Below, piece by piece: positions 1 to 8,245 of a stretch of DNA of 64,000 nt. The position numbers and the translations under genes were made by a program. Within the stretch, counting starts at the first letter, position 1. Each line of letters begins with the position of its first letter. The notes beneath the pieces are model-generated. The model was given only the letters and a program-made list of their open reading frames with translations. It was not told the origin of the DNA and searched no databases. The stretch comes from JBCBJX01 sp038522735 (lineage in GTDB: Bacteria > Pseudomonadota > Alphaproteobacteria > Caulobacterales > Parvularculaceae), in the NCBI GenBank assembly GCA_038522735.1, contig JBCBJX010000003.1:23816-87815 (forward strand), read 5' to 3'.

Positions 1-767
1 AGTACTTCCGCGACAACGGCATGCACGCGATGATCGTCTATGACGATCTTTCCAAGCAGGCCGTCGCCTATCGTCAGATGTCGCTGCTTCTGCGCCGCCC
101 GCCGGGGCGCGAGGCTTACCCGGGCGACGTTTTCTATCTGCACTCCCGCCTCCTGGAGCGCGCCGCTAAGCTGAACGAGGATTTCGGCGCGGGCTCCTTG
201 ACGGCGCTGCCGATCATCGAGACCCAGGCGAACGACGTTTCGGCCTACATCCCGACCAACGTCATTTCGATTACGGACGGTCAGATCTTCCTGGAGACGG
301 ACCTTTTCTACCAGGGCGTCCGTCCGGCGGTGAACGTCGGCCTCTCGGTGTCGCGCGTCGGCTCCGCCGCCCAGATCAAGGCGATGAAGCAGGTCGCCGG
401 CAAGATCAAAGGCGAACTTGCGCAGTACCGTGAGCTTGCGGCCTTCGCCCAGTTCGGCTCGGACCTCGACGCGGCGACGCAAAAACTCCTCAACCGGGGC
501 GACCGCCTGACGGAGCTCTTAAAGCAGGGCCAGTACTCCCCGCTGCAGGTCGAAGAGCAGGTCTGCGTGATCTTTGCGGGCGTGCGCGGCTATCTCGACA
601 AGATCGCCAAAGACAAGGTGCAGGAGTTCGAAGCGGAGTTCCTGCGCCTCCTTCACGGCGAGCACGCCGATCTCCTCACGACCATCCGCGAAGAGAAGAA
701 GCTCTCCGACGATCTGGAGACGCGGCTCGCCGGAATTCTCGACGAATTCGTGAAGCGGTTCGCGTAA
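1..767 (+). CDS. atpA: ATP synthase F1 subunit alpha, C-terminal part
   Basis: This is the regulatory/catalytic alpha subunit of the F1 head of the membrane ATP synthase. The 5' half lies outside the window; the visible frame begins at base 3 and gives about 254 residues of a protein normally about 510 long. The start of the visible part (YFRDNG, then DDLSKQAVAYRQMSLLLRRP and GREAYPGDVFYLHSRLLERA) is highly conserved alpha-subunit sequence around the nucleotide-site Walker B region and arginine finger. The TAA stop is fused to a strong AAGGAG ribosome binding site for the small gene that follows. Truncation is caused only by the window edge. Confidence 0.98.
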   Translation, partial: YFRDNGMHAMIVYDDLSKQAVAYRQMSLLLRRPPGREAYPGDVFYLHSRLLERAAKLNEDFGAGSLTALPIIETQANDVSAYIPTNVISITDGQIFLETDLFYQGVRPAVNVGLSVSRVGSAAQIKAMKQVAGKIKGELAQYRELAAFAQFGSDLDAATQKLLNRGDRLTELLKQGQYSPLQVEEQVCVIFAGVRGYLDKIAKDKVQEFEAEFLRLLHGEHADLLTTIREEKKLSDDLETRLAGILDEFVKRFA

Positions 768-776
768 GGAGCGGGC

Positions 777-947
777 GTGACGGTCGAAGGCGACAATAAG
801 CCCGAAGGCGAAACGGACTGGTTCGGACGGCTCAACGAGACCGAACGGACCGCGGTCGTCATCGGCGGCGTCTTCGTCGCGCTGGTCGTCTTGCTGATCG
901 TCGGCGTCAGCCTCACGCAGGCGCTGCTCGCCGTTCGGGCGGGGTAG
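777..947 (+). CDS. Small single-pass membrane protein inside the atp operon
   Basis: A 56-residue frame starting at GTG lies in the atpA-atpG gap. AAGGAG overlaps the atpA stop codon and sits 7 bases before the GTG, so translation is well supported. Residues 1-24 are acidic and polar (MTVEGDNKPEGETDWFGRLN); residues about 25-46 form one strongly hydrophobic helix (TAVVIGGVFVALVVLLIVGV), followed by a short tail SLTQALLAVRAG. No named family is recognised. Its place suggests co-expression with ATP synthase, perhaps as an accessory or assembly peptide, but that is inference. The alternative is a fortuitous frame, which the ribosome site and clean helix argue against. Confidence 0.65.
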   Translation: MTVEGDNKPEGETDWFGRLNETERTAVVIGGVFVALVVLLIVGVSLTQALLAVRAG

Positions 948-969
948 AGGAAAGATAAGGCGCTCATAA

Positions 970-1851
970 ATGCCGAGTTTGAAAGACCTCAAAAACCGCA
1001 TCGGTTCGGTGAAGTCGACGCGGAAGATTACGAAGGCGATGCAGATGGTTGCCGCAGCGAAGCTGCGCAAAGCGGAGCAGGCGGCGAATGCGGCCCGTCC
1101 TTATGCGGAGCGCATGGAGGCGGTGCTCGCCAACGTCTCTGAAGCCGTGAAGGGCGACCCCTCCGCGCCGAAGCTGCTGACCGGCACGGGCGAGGACAAG
1201 ACCCACCTGCTCGTCGTCGCGACGGCTGACCGGGGGCTTTGCGGCGGCTTTAACTCCTCCATCGTCCGCAAGGCGCGCGAGGCGGTCGTCCGCCTGCAGG
1301 GCGACGGCAAGACGGTGAAAATCCTCTGCATCGGCCGGAAGGGCCGCGACCAGCTGAAGCGCCTCTATGGCGACCTCATCCTCGACACGATCGAGCTGAT
1401 GGACGTGAAGTCCCTCGACTTCTCCGTCGCCGACAGGATCGCGGGCCGTGTCCTCAAAATGTTCGAGGACGGCGAGTTCGACGTCTGCACGCTCTTTTTC
1501 GGCGAGTTCAGGTCGGTCATCTCCCAGGTGCCGACGGCGAACCAGATCATCCCTGCGACGCCGCCCGGGGGCGTCGAGACGCCGGACCTTCAGGGCGCCG
1601 TCTACGTCTATGAACCGGACGAGGAAGAAATCCTGAAAGCCCTGCTGCCGCGCTATGTCGGCGTGCAGATCTTCCGGGCGCTGCTTGAAAACGCCGCGTC
1701 CGAGCAGGGGGCCCGCATGTCGGCCATGGACAACGCCACCCGCAACGCCGGCGATATGATCGACAAGCTGGAGCTTCAGTACAACCGCGCCCGCCAGGCG
1801 CAGATCACCAAGGAACTCATCGAGATCATCTCGGGCGCGGAAGCGCTCTGA
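970..1851 (+). CDS. atpG: ATP synthase F1 subunit gamma
   Basis: The gamma subunit is the central rotor shaft coupling proton flow to catalysis in the F1 head. The 293-residue length is usual. The N-terminal helix shows the family pattern SLKDLKNRIGSVKSTRKITK, followed by AMQMVAAAKLRKAEQ; the C-terminal helix ends with MSAMDNATRNAGDMIDKL and ITKELIEIISGAEAL, both diagnostic. The mid region has DRGLCGGFNSS. The ATG follows a purine-rich GAGGAAAGATAAGG stretch. It is followed after 45 bases by a toxin-antitoxin pair rather than directly by atpD. Confidence 0.98.
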   Translation: MPSLKDLKNRIGSVKSTRKITKAMQMVAAAKLRKAEQAANAARPYAERMEAVLANVSEAVKGDPSAPKLLTGTGEDKTHLLVVATADRGLCGGFNSSIVRKAREAVVRLQGDGKTVKILCIGRKGRDQLKRLYGDLILDTIELMDVKSLDFSVADRIAGRVLKMFEDGEFDVCTLFFGEFRSVISQVPTANQIIPATPPGGVETPDLQGAVYVYEPDEEEILKALLPRYVGVQIFRALLENAASEQGARMSAMDNATRNAGDMIDKLELQYNRARQAQITKELIEIISGAEAL

Positions 1852-1896
1852 TCTGCTAGCATTGACAGCACGTTTCGCAATCGACATATCCCGCTC

Positions 1897-2223
1897 ATGA
1901 AAACGATCACCATCAGACAGGTCCCCGACGAGGTGCACGAGGCGCTCCGCCTGCGCGCCGCCGCGGACGGCTGCTCGATGGAGGAAGAGGCGCGCCGGCT
2001 GCTTGCGCAGTCCCTGCGGCCGGCCGCCAAGCCTGATTTCAGCGGCGTGCGGGCCATTCAGGCGCGCATCAGGACACGACGCGAGCGGACCGGCGATGCG
2101 CGAACTGCTGCGGAAATCGTCCGCGACATGCGGAACGAGGATCTCGCTGCGACGGATGCGAAATGGGAACGGATCGACGCCGACGCGAAGCGGCGGCGTG
2201 AAGAGGGCGGGGGAGGCGTATGA
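1897..2223 (+). CDS. FitA-like ribbon-helix-helix antitoxin
   Basis: This 108-residue protein begins MKTITIRQVPDEVHEALRLR, the typical beta-strand and first helix of FitA/VapB-type ribbon-helix-helix antitoxins, continuing AAADGCSMEEEARRLLAQSL. Such proteins bind DNA as dimers to autoregulate their operon and use a C-terminal tail to block the partner PIN nuclease. The C-terminal part here (residues 45-108) is longer than in most relatives and rich in Arg, Glu and Gly. Its TGA stop overlaps the toxin start by four bases, which indicates translational coupling. Unusually, it lies between atpG and atpD. The pair could also be a domesticated regulator. Confidence 0.88.
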   Translation: MKTITIRQVPDEVHEALRLRAAADGCSMEEEARRLLAQSLRPAAKPDFSGVRAIQARIRTRRERTGDARTAAEIVRDMRNEDLAATDAKWERIDADAKRRREEGGGGV

Positions 2224-2615
2224 TGCTCGATACGTCAGCCGTCCTTGCTTTCTTTTTCGATGAACCGGGCGCCGACACCGTCGAGCAGGCCTTGCCGGGG
2301 GCTGCGATTTCCGTAGTGAATCTCGGCGAACTGTTCGGCGTCGTCCGTCGCAGCGGGGTTGAGGCAAGCCCGCGGGAGGTCGAGGGGCATCTCGCTTCGG
2401 CCGGCGTCTCAGTCGTGTCGCCGACCTCGGCGACCGCGCGCCTCGCCGCCGACTACGTCGCGACCCCGACGCCTCGGGGCGCAGCGTCGATCTCCCTCGC
2501 CGATGGGTTCTGCCTCGCCCACGCCGCCGAAGCCGGCGTGCCCGTGCTCACCGCCGACAGGGCGTGGGCCGAGACGCCCTTCGAGCATCCCGTCGATATC
2601 CAACTCGTTCGCTGA
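2220..2615 (+). CDS. VapC/FitB-type PIN-domain ribonuclease toxin
   Basis: A 131-residue PIN-domain protein of the FitB/VapC class, expected to be a magnesium-dependent endoribonuclease neutralised by the preceding antitoxin. All four acidic positions are visible: Asp4 in MLDTSAVLAFFF, Glu37 in NLGELFGVVRR, Asp95 in SLADGFCLAHA and Asp113 in LTADRAW. The toxin therefore looks catalytically intact. The start overlaps the antitoxin stop (ATGATG context), and the stop is 37 bases before atpD, so all three appear to share a transcript. Target RNA cannot be deduced from sequence. Confidence 0.9.
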   Translation: MMLDTSAVLAFFFDEPGADTVEQALPGAAISVVNLGELFGVVRRSGVEASPREVEGHLASAGVSVVSPTSATARLAADYVATPTPRGAASISLADGFCLAHAAEAGVPVLTADRAWAETPFEHPVDIQLVR

Positions 2616-2652
2616 CGCCAGCGATCCGCACACGACCCGAAGGAAAGACATC

Positions 2653-4083
<1,431 letters not shown>

Positions 4084-4087
4084 ATCG

Positions 4088-4288
4088 GTGGCGGACGGGC
4101 TTCGCCTTGAGGACTGCGTCAACGACGTCTGTCCATGGTCGGGCGATCCCGTCTCGGCCGACAGCCTGACGACCTATCGCGGACGGGTCGTCGGGTTCTG
4201 CAATCCAAGGTGCCGCGACAAGTTCGAACGCGCTGTCGTCGCCTTTGACGACGTGCTCCAGGCAAGCGAGCCGACCGATGGCCGATAA
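4088..4288 (+). CDS. Four-cysteine YHS/TRASH-like mini-protein
   Basis: A 66-residue protein with a GTG start 4 bases after atpD; its last 11 bases overlap the atpC start region. Cysteines 10 and 15 (ending CPWSG) and the pair Cys38/Cys42 in VVGFCNPRCRDKF resemble the YHS/TRASH class of small treble-clef metal-binding domains. Similar CPWSG proteins in alphaproteobacteria are often labelled glutathione S-transferase, which the length does not support. No strong ribosome site is visible, so translation may be coupled to atpD. The function is unknown; metal or redox sensing is a guess from the cysteines. Confidence 0.75.
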   Translation: MADGLRLEDCVNDVCPWSGDPVSADSLTTYRGRVVGFCNPRCRDKFERAVVAFDDVLQASEPTDGR

Positions 4289-4670
4289 ACTCCACTTCTC
4301 CCTCGTCTCGCCGGAGCGCGAGCTCATGTCCCGCGAGGTCGATCAGGTGATCGTTCCGGGAACGGACGGCCGCTTCGGCGTTCTCGCGAACCACGCGCCC
4401 TTCATGTCGACCCTGACGGCGGGGCTGCTCTCCGTCATGGACGGCGGCAAGGAAGAGAAGGTGTTCGTGCGCGGCGGGTTCGCGGACGTGACGCCCGCGG
4501 GCCTCACGGTTCTGGCGGAAGAAGCGACGCCCGTCTCCGAGCTTGTCGGCGACGCCTTCGGCGCCCGGTACGCGAAAGCCGAAGACACGCTGAAAGCCGC
4601 GGAAACGGACGAAGAGCGGCTCGAAGCGCAGAACGCTCTCACCGCCCTCCAGGCTGTCCGCGACGCGTAA
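4278..4670 (+). CDS. atpC: ATP synthase F1 subunit epsilon
   Basis: The epsilon subunit (130 residues) joins the gamma shaft to the c-ring and inhibits ATP hydrolysis through its C-terminal helices. The beta-sandwich begins MADKLHFSLVSPERELMS, and VPGTDGRFGVLANHAPFMS is the conserved core of the domain; the C-terminal helix is rich in Ala and Glu. The ATG at 4278 is preferred over an upstream in-frame codon because homology begins exactly at MADKLHF. It closes the atp operon; the convergent repeat-protein gene ends only 3 bases later with no strong terminator between. Confidence 0.96.
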   Translation: MADKLHFSLVSPERELMSREVDQVIVPGTDGRFGVLANHAPFMSTLTAGLLSVMDGGKEEKVFVRGGFADVTPAGLTVLAEEATPVSELVGDAFGARYAKAEDTLKAAETDEERLEAQNALTALQAVRDA

Positions 4671-4673
4671 GGC

Positions 4674-6482
4674 CTAAGCCTGCACGTCGACGCCGGCCTC
4701 GTCATCGGCGCCGCCGAAGGTCAGCGTTTCCTCGCCGAGCCGGAACTCGACCGTCGCCGCGTCCGCGCCTTCGACGGTGACGGACTCGCCGCTTTCAAAT
4801 TCGAGAACCACCGTTCCATCCTCGCCTTCGGTGATGTCGACCTCCTGGAAGCTTTCGGCGAGCTCCTCGCCCAGCGTCACCACATAGGTTCCGCCGGCCG
4901 CGACGCTGACGACGTCGTTCCCGTCGCCGCCGCGGAAGGAGACGCCCGCTTCGGCTGCGTCGATCGCAATCACGTCGTCCCCGCGGCCGCCTCTGATGTC
5001 GGTCGCTTTCTCCGCGCTCACCGCAATCACGTCGTCGCCGAGACCGCCGAAGACGCCGGAGACATAGCCGCCCTCGACCGCGACCGTATCGTCCCCGCGG
5101 CCGCCGCTGATCGAATAGGCGCGCTCGGCGCGGACGATCACCTCGTCGTCGCCATAGCCGCCGCCGATCCCGCCGACGCGTTCGCCCGCGACGTCGACCA
5201 CGTCGTCCCCCCGTCCGCCGGAAACGCCGTAGGCGTACTCCGCCGTGACGGTCACCGCATCGTTCCCGGAGCCGCCCGCGATGCGTTTGGCGCTCAGGGC
5301 TTCGACCGCGATCGCATCGTCGCCCGATCCGCCGGAGATGCGGCGCGCTTTCTCCGCTGAAACGGCGAGGGCGTCGTTTCCGGAGCCGCCCGAAACCCGG
5401 TTCGCACGGACGGCGTCGATCGCGACCGCATCGTCGCCCGATCCGCCGCGCACCCGCGAGACGCGATCGGCCGCGATGGTGATCGCATCGTTCCCGGAGC
5501 CGCCGCCGACGCGACGGACGCGCTCTGCAGCGATCGACAGGGCGTCGTCGCCGGCGCCGGTGAAGAGGCGACGGACTTTCTCAGCTTCGAGCGTCGCGGA
5601 GTCGTTCGCGGCGCCCGTGTAAAGCCGAGACACCCGCGCCGCCGCGATGGCGATCGCGTCCCTTTCGTCCGAAGGCGCGGCTTCTGTTTCGCCAGCGGCG
5701 CGGCCGGCTTCGGCGGCGTCTTCCACCAGCTCCAAGACCGCGTCGTCCGTCGCTTGGGTTTCGACGGGCGCGTCGAGGCGGTAGCGCTGGATCAGCGAAG
5801 CGACGAGAGCGTCGAAATCGGCGTCGCTCAGGAGGCCGCCGGTGCGCTCTGCATCTTCAAGAGAAAACGAGGACGCGGGGTCCGTTGAGGTGATTTCCGC
5901 CGGAGCAGCGTCGGTCGACGGAGCCGCCGGCGCGTCCTCCGCAACAGGCGTTGCAACCGGCGCGCGCTCGGCGACGGTTGGCGTCGCCGGGGCAAGCGTT
6001 TCGGGCGCCTCCGGCCGGGCCGGGGCCTCGACGACCGCGGCCGGGGCTGTCTTCGGAACGAAGCGGAAGGCGCCGAAGCCTTCGGCGGTCTCGAAATAGG
6101 CCGTAAAGCCCGCCGGCGCGGCGGTCCGCTCGTTCGCAACGTAGACGGATGCTTGGCCGTCCTGAACGACGAGCGCGCCTTTCTCGCTCGCAACCGCGAA
6201 GCGCGCGACGCCCGCGTCCTCAAGCCGGCCCGTCAGCTCGCCGAGGGCGTCGGCGATCCGGTCGAGGCGCTCTGCGAGGCCGCCAACGGCGCCGCGACGG
6301 GCGGAACCGCTGTCGCCGCCCGAAGCGCTCGTTTCAGCGCGAACGCCGCCGACCGAGGCGCGCGGACCGTCGGCCGTCACCTCGGCCGACAGCGCCGGCG
6401 TCGCCGTTTCACCCCCCGCGGGCGTACGGAATTTCTGGAACAGGATGGCCGCCGATGCGGCGCTGGAGATAGCTGACGTCAT
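4674..6482 (-). CDS. Large acidic protein with 19-residue RTX-like repeats
   Basis: This 602-residue protein is not a recognised named product. Residues 1-60 are Ala/Ser/Thr rich without a cleavable signal; residues about 65-92 form an amphipathic helix (GGLAERLDRIADALGELTGR). Residues 150-205 are a Pro/Ala linker. Residues 289-530 are thirteen units starting with GGxG(N/D)D, resembling RTX calcium-binding sequence but with a 19-residue rather than 9- or 18-residue period. The C-terminus (533-590) is a beta-rich cap. Type I secretion substrates lack N-terminal signals, so export by that route is possible, but no ABC/HlyD genes are present. The ATG follows GGGAGA. Confidence 0.8.
   Translation of the reverse strand: MTSAISSAASAAILFQKFRTPAGGETATPALSAEVTADGPRASVGGVRAETSASGGDSGSARRGAVGGLAERLDRIADALGELTGRLEDAGVARFAVASEKGALVVQDGQASVYVANERTAAPAGFTAYFETAEGFGAFRFVPKTAPAAVVEAPARPEAPETLAPATPTVAERAPVATPVAEDAPAAPSTDAAPAEITSTDPASSFSLEDAERTGGLLSDADFDALVASLIQRYRLDAPVETQATDDAVLELVEDAAEAGRAAGETEAAPSDERDAIAIAAARVSRLYTGAANDSATLEAEKVRRLFTGAGDDALSIAAERVRRVGGGSGNDAITIAADRVSRVRGGSGDDAVAIDAVRANRVSGGSGNDALAVSAEKARRISGGSGDDAIAVEALSAKRIAGGSGNDAVTVTAEYAYGVSGGRGDDVVDVAGERVGGIGGGYGDDEVIVRAERAYSISGGRGDDTVAVEGGYVSGVFGGLGDDVIAVSAEKATDIRGGRGDDVIAIDAAEAGVSFRGGDGNDVVSVAAGGTYVVTLGEELAESFQEVDITEGEDGTVVLEFESGESVTVEGADAATVEFRLGEETLTFGGADDEAGVDVQA
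4893..5618 (-). repeat. Tandem 57-base coding repeats (19-residue units)
   Basis: Units begin at residues 289, 308, 327, 346, 365, 384, 403, 422, 441, 460, 479, 498 and 518. Every step is 19 residues except the last, which is 20. The pattern is GG-x-G-(N/D)-D-x-(I/V)-x-(I/V)-x-A, then a second beta-like half ending near an (I/V)-x position. In the first eight units the fifth residue alternates Asn, Asp, Asn, Asp, which points to past duplication of a 38-residue (114-base) double unit. Confidence 0.88.
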
Positions 6483-6590
6483 GTACGTCTCCCGACACGT
6501 TGTTCTTCTTCAACGGCCGGATTCTCCAGCGGATCGCGCAAGCGATATCTGGGGACGGTAGTGCGACAGGGTTAACCTGCACTTACCTTG

Positions 6591-7094
6591 TCAGGACTTC
6601 GATTTTAAGAACTCAGTAAGGGGATGGAAGCAGGCGGCGACTTCCAGATAGACGTTCCGCTTGAAGGGCACGATCAGGTCCGGCGTGTCGGTCAGGGGCG
6701 CCCAGCGCCACTGGTCGAACTCGGGCGTGTGCGTATCGAGGCGGATCTCGTCGTCCGCCCCGTCGAACAGCATCGCCACCCATTTCTGCCGCTGGCCGCG
6801 AAATCCACGCGAGTTAAGGCCCGAGGGAAAGTCGTAAGTGAGCCAGCCGGGCGTCACGACGAGAGGGCGGGCGTTCTCGACGCCTGTCTCCTCCGCAAGT
6901 TCGCGCCGCGCCGCGGCGAGGATGCTCTCGCCCTCGTCGACGCCGCCCTGGGGCATTTGCCAGGCGTAGCGCCCTGCAGCCTCGGCGCTGTCGCCGAAAT
7001 CGCCGACCCGTCGGCCGATCCAGACGTCCCCGTCGCGATTGAAGAGCGCGACGCCGACATTCGGCCGGTAGCGGGCGAGGTCGGTTGAACTCAT
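6591..7094 (-). CDS. rppH: RNA pyrophosphohydrolase (Nudix)
   Basis: RppH removes pyrophosphate from 5'-triphosphate mRNA ends and so starts mRNA decay in the cytoplasm. The 167-residue protein opens MSSTDLARYRPNVGVALFNR, shows WQMPQGGVDEGES followed by the Nudix box with the RELAEETGV core, and ends with the WRWAPL and PFKRNVY elements of the family. The ATG at 7094 gives the expected N-terminus and overlaps the stop of the upstream deacetylase gene by four bases, so the two are translationally coupled. The rppH neighbour is the ATP synthase operon, a common alphaproteobacterial arrangement. Confidence 0.93.
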   Translation of the reverse strand: MSSTDLARYRPNVGVALFNRDGDVWIGRRVGDFGDSAEAAGRYAWQMPQGGVDEGESILAAARRELAEETGVENARPLVVTPGWLTYDFPSGLNSRGFRGQRQKWVAMLFDGADDEIRLDTHTPEFDQWRWAPLTDTPDLIVPFKRNVYLEVAACFHPLTEFLKSKS

Positions 7095-8146
7095 ATCGAG
7101 CGCTCCGCAGCCTCGACGAGGTGCGAGGGCGGCGTCAGCACGACGCCGCGTGCGGGAAGACCCGCCGCCCACGTGCGGATCGCTGCGATCCCCTGAACGC
7201 TCGCCGGCGCCTTAACGAGCATGAAGCCGTTTTCGACGGCCTGTTTCTCCAGCGCCCTGAGGCTCTCCGCGGAGACGTCCGTCAGCACCATGTCGATCCG
7301 GCGATAGGGCGCCCGCGTGCCAGAGTAGACGGCGGGCGCAGCGCTTTCGGCGGGGTTCGGATCTTCAAGGAAAGCGAGGTTGCGCTGCTCCAGCCGCGCT
7401 GCGATCGGCGCCATCGCCGCTGCGTTCGTGCGAAACGCGTCGCCGAGATAGGGCGTCGCGAAGGTGAACGCATCGGAGCGCGAGAGCATCCAGTCAAGGC
7501 GCTTCAGATTGTCCTTCGGCGGACGGCCGGTGAGGAGCACCGCCGGGCCAAGGGTCTCGGCCGGGATGCGCTTCGCCTCCATGGGCAGCTCGACGCCCGT
7601 CTCATGGCCGCGCGCAGCGGCGGCCGCAGCCCATTCGCCCGTCTTCGCCCCGTAAGGCACGAAGCTGAACGCGACCTCCGGCGGCGCGAGGCGGATCGCC
7701 TGCTCGGTGAGGTCCGGATCAAGGCCGAGACCTGCGAGCAGGATAGCGATGCGCGGCGCGGGTTTCGCCGCCACGACGTCGACTTTCTGAGCCGGCTGCG
7801 CGGCGCGGGTTTCCGGTTTGACTCGCGGCGCGGGCGGCGGGCTCGGCGCGATGACCGTCGGAGCCCGATCGTCGGCGAACGTCTCCTCGCCGGCCTGTCG
7901 AGCGTCGAGGAGCGGCGGCGGCGCGAAGCGCTCCGCGGCGGATGAGAGATCGGCCTTTGCGATGCGGACAGGCTCGGGCGCCCGGTTCGGAAGCTGCATC
8001 TCGGCGAGCACGACGACGCGCGGCGGCGTCGGGCGGTCCAGCGCCGCGGACACGACGAAGCCGCCGGCGATCATCGCGATCAAGCCGATCCAGGCCCGGG
8101 AAAGAAGCCCGAACGCCGGTCGCGCGCGGTGGTTGGTGCGGGTCAT
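7091..8146 (-). CDS. Divergent polysaccharide deacetylase family protein
   Basis: This 351-residue protein has a short basic N-terminus, one membrane segment at about residues 14-34 (AWIGLIAMIAGGFVVSAAL), a Pro/Ala-rich linker, and a C-terminal domain from about residue 148 starting RIAILLAGLGLDPDLTEQAI. It matches the divergent polysaccharide deacetylase (YibQ) family, which lies next to envC and ctpA in many proteobacteria and is thought to act in the periplasm on envelope glycans; activity is not established. HETGVELPMEA and the SRSDAFTFATPYLGDAF segment are family-like. In this genome it is separated from ctpA by a gmd-rmd insertion. Confidence 0.86.
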   Translation of the reverse strand: MTRTNHRARPAFGLLSRAWIGLIAMIAGGFVVSAALDRPTPPRVVVLAEMQLPNRAPEPVRIAKADLSSAAERFAPPPLLDARQAGEETFADDRAPTVIAPSPPPAPRVKPETRAAQPAQKVDVVAAKPAPRIAILLAGLGLDPDLTEQAIRLAPPEVAFSFVPYGAKTGEWAAAAAARGHETGVELPMEAKRIPAETLGPAVLLTGRPPKDNLKRLDWMLSRSDAFTFATPYLGDAFRTNAAAMAPIAARLEQRNLAFLEDPNPAESAAPAVYSGTRAPYRRIDMVLTDVSAESLRALEKQAVENGFMLVKAPASVQGIAAIRTWAAGLPARGVVLTPPSHLVEAAERSI

Positions 8147-8245
8147 GGCGTCTCGTTCAAATTGGTTACCACATCTGCAACGCTTAGGGTTATCAAGACG
8201 CTAACGCGCCTAGCGATCGATGCGCGCAAGACGGGCGGGCGGGGC

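Noticed and set aside
964..2367. Long minus-strand open frame opposite atpG and the toxin-antitoxin pair
   Set aside because: It is antisense to three well-supported genes and has an Arg/Asp-rich composition typical of high-G+C shadows.
2359..2652. Open extension upstream of atpD in the same frame
   Set aside because: It overlaps the PIN gene in another frame, has Arg/Pro/Ser-rich shadow composition, and beta-subunit homology starts at 2653.
4670..4680. AGGC-CTAA-GCCT as a terminator between atpC and the repeat-protein gene
   Set aside because: Only a 4-bp stem and no T run on either strand.
4893..5618. Plus-strand reading of the repeat region as a CRISPR-like or second repeat protein
   Set aside because: Repeats are imperfect 57-base coding units with no constant repeat or unique spacers; the minus-strand frame explains them fully.
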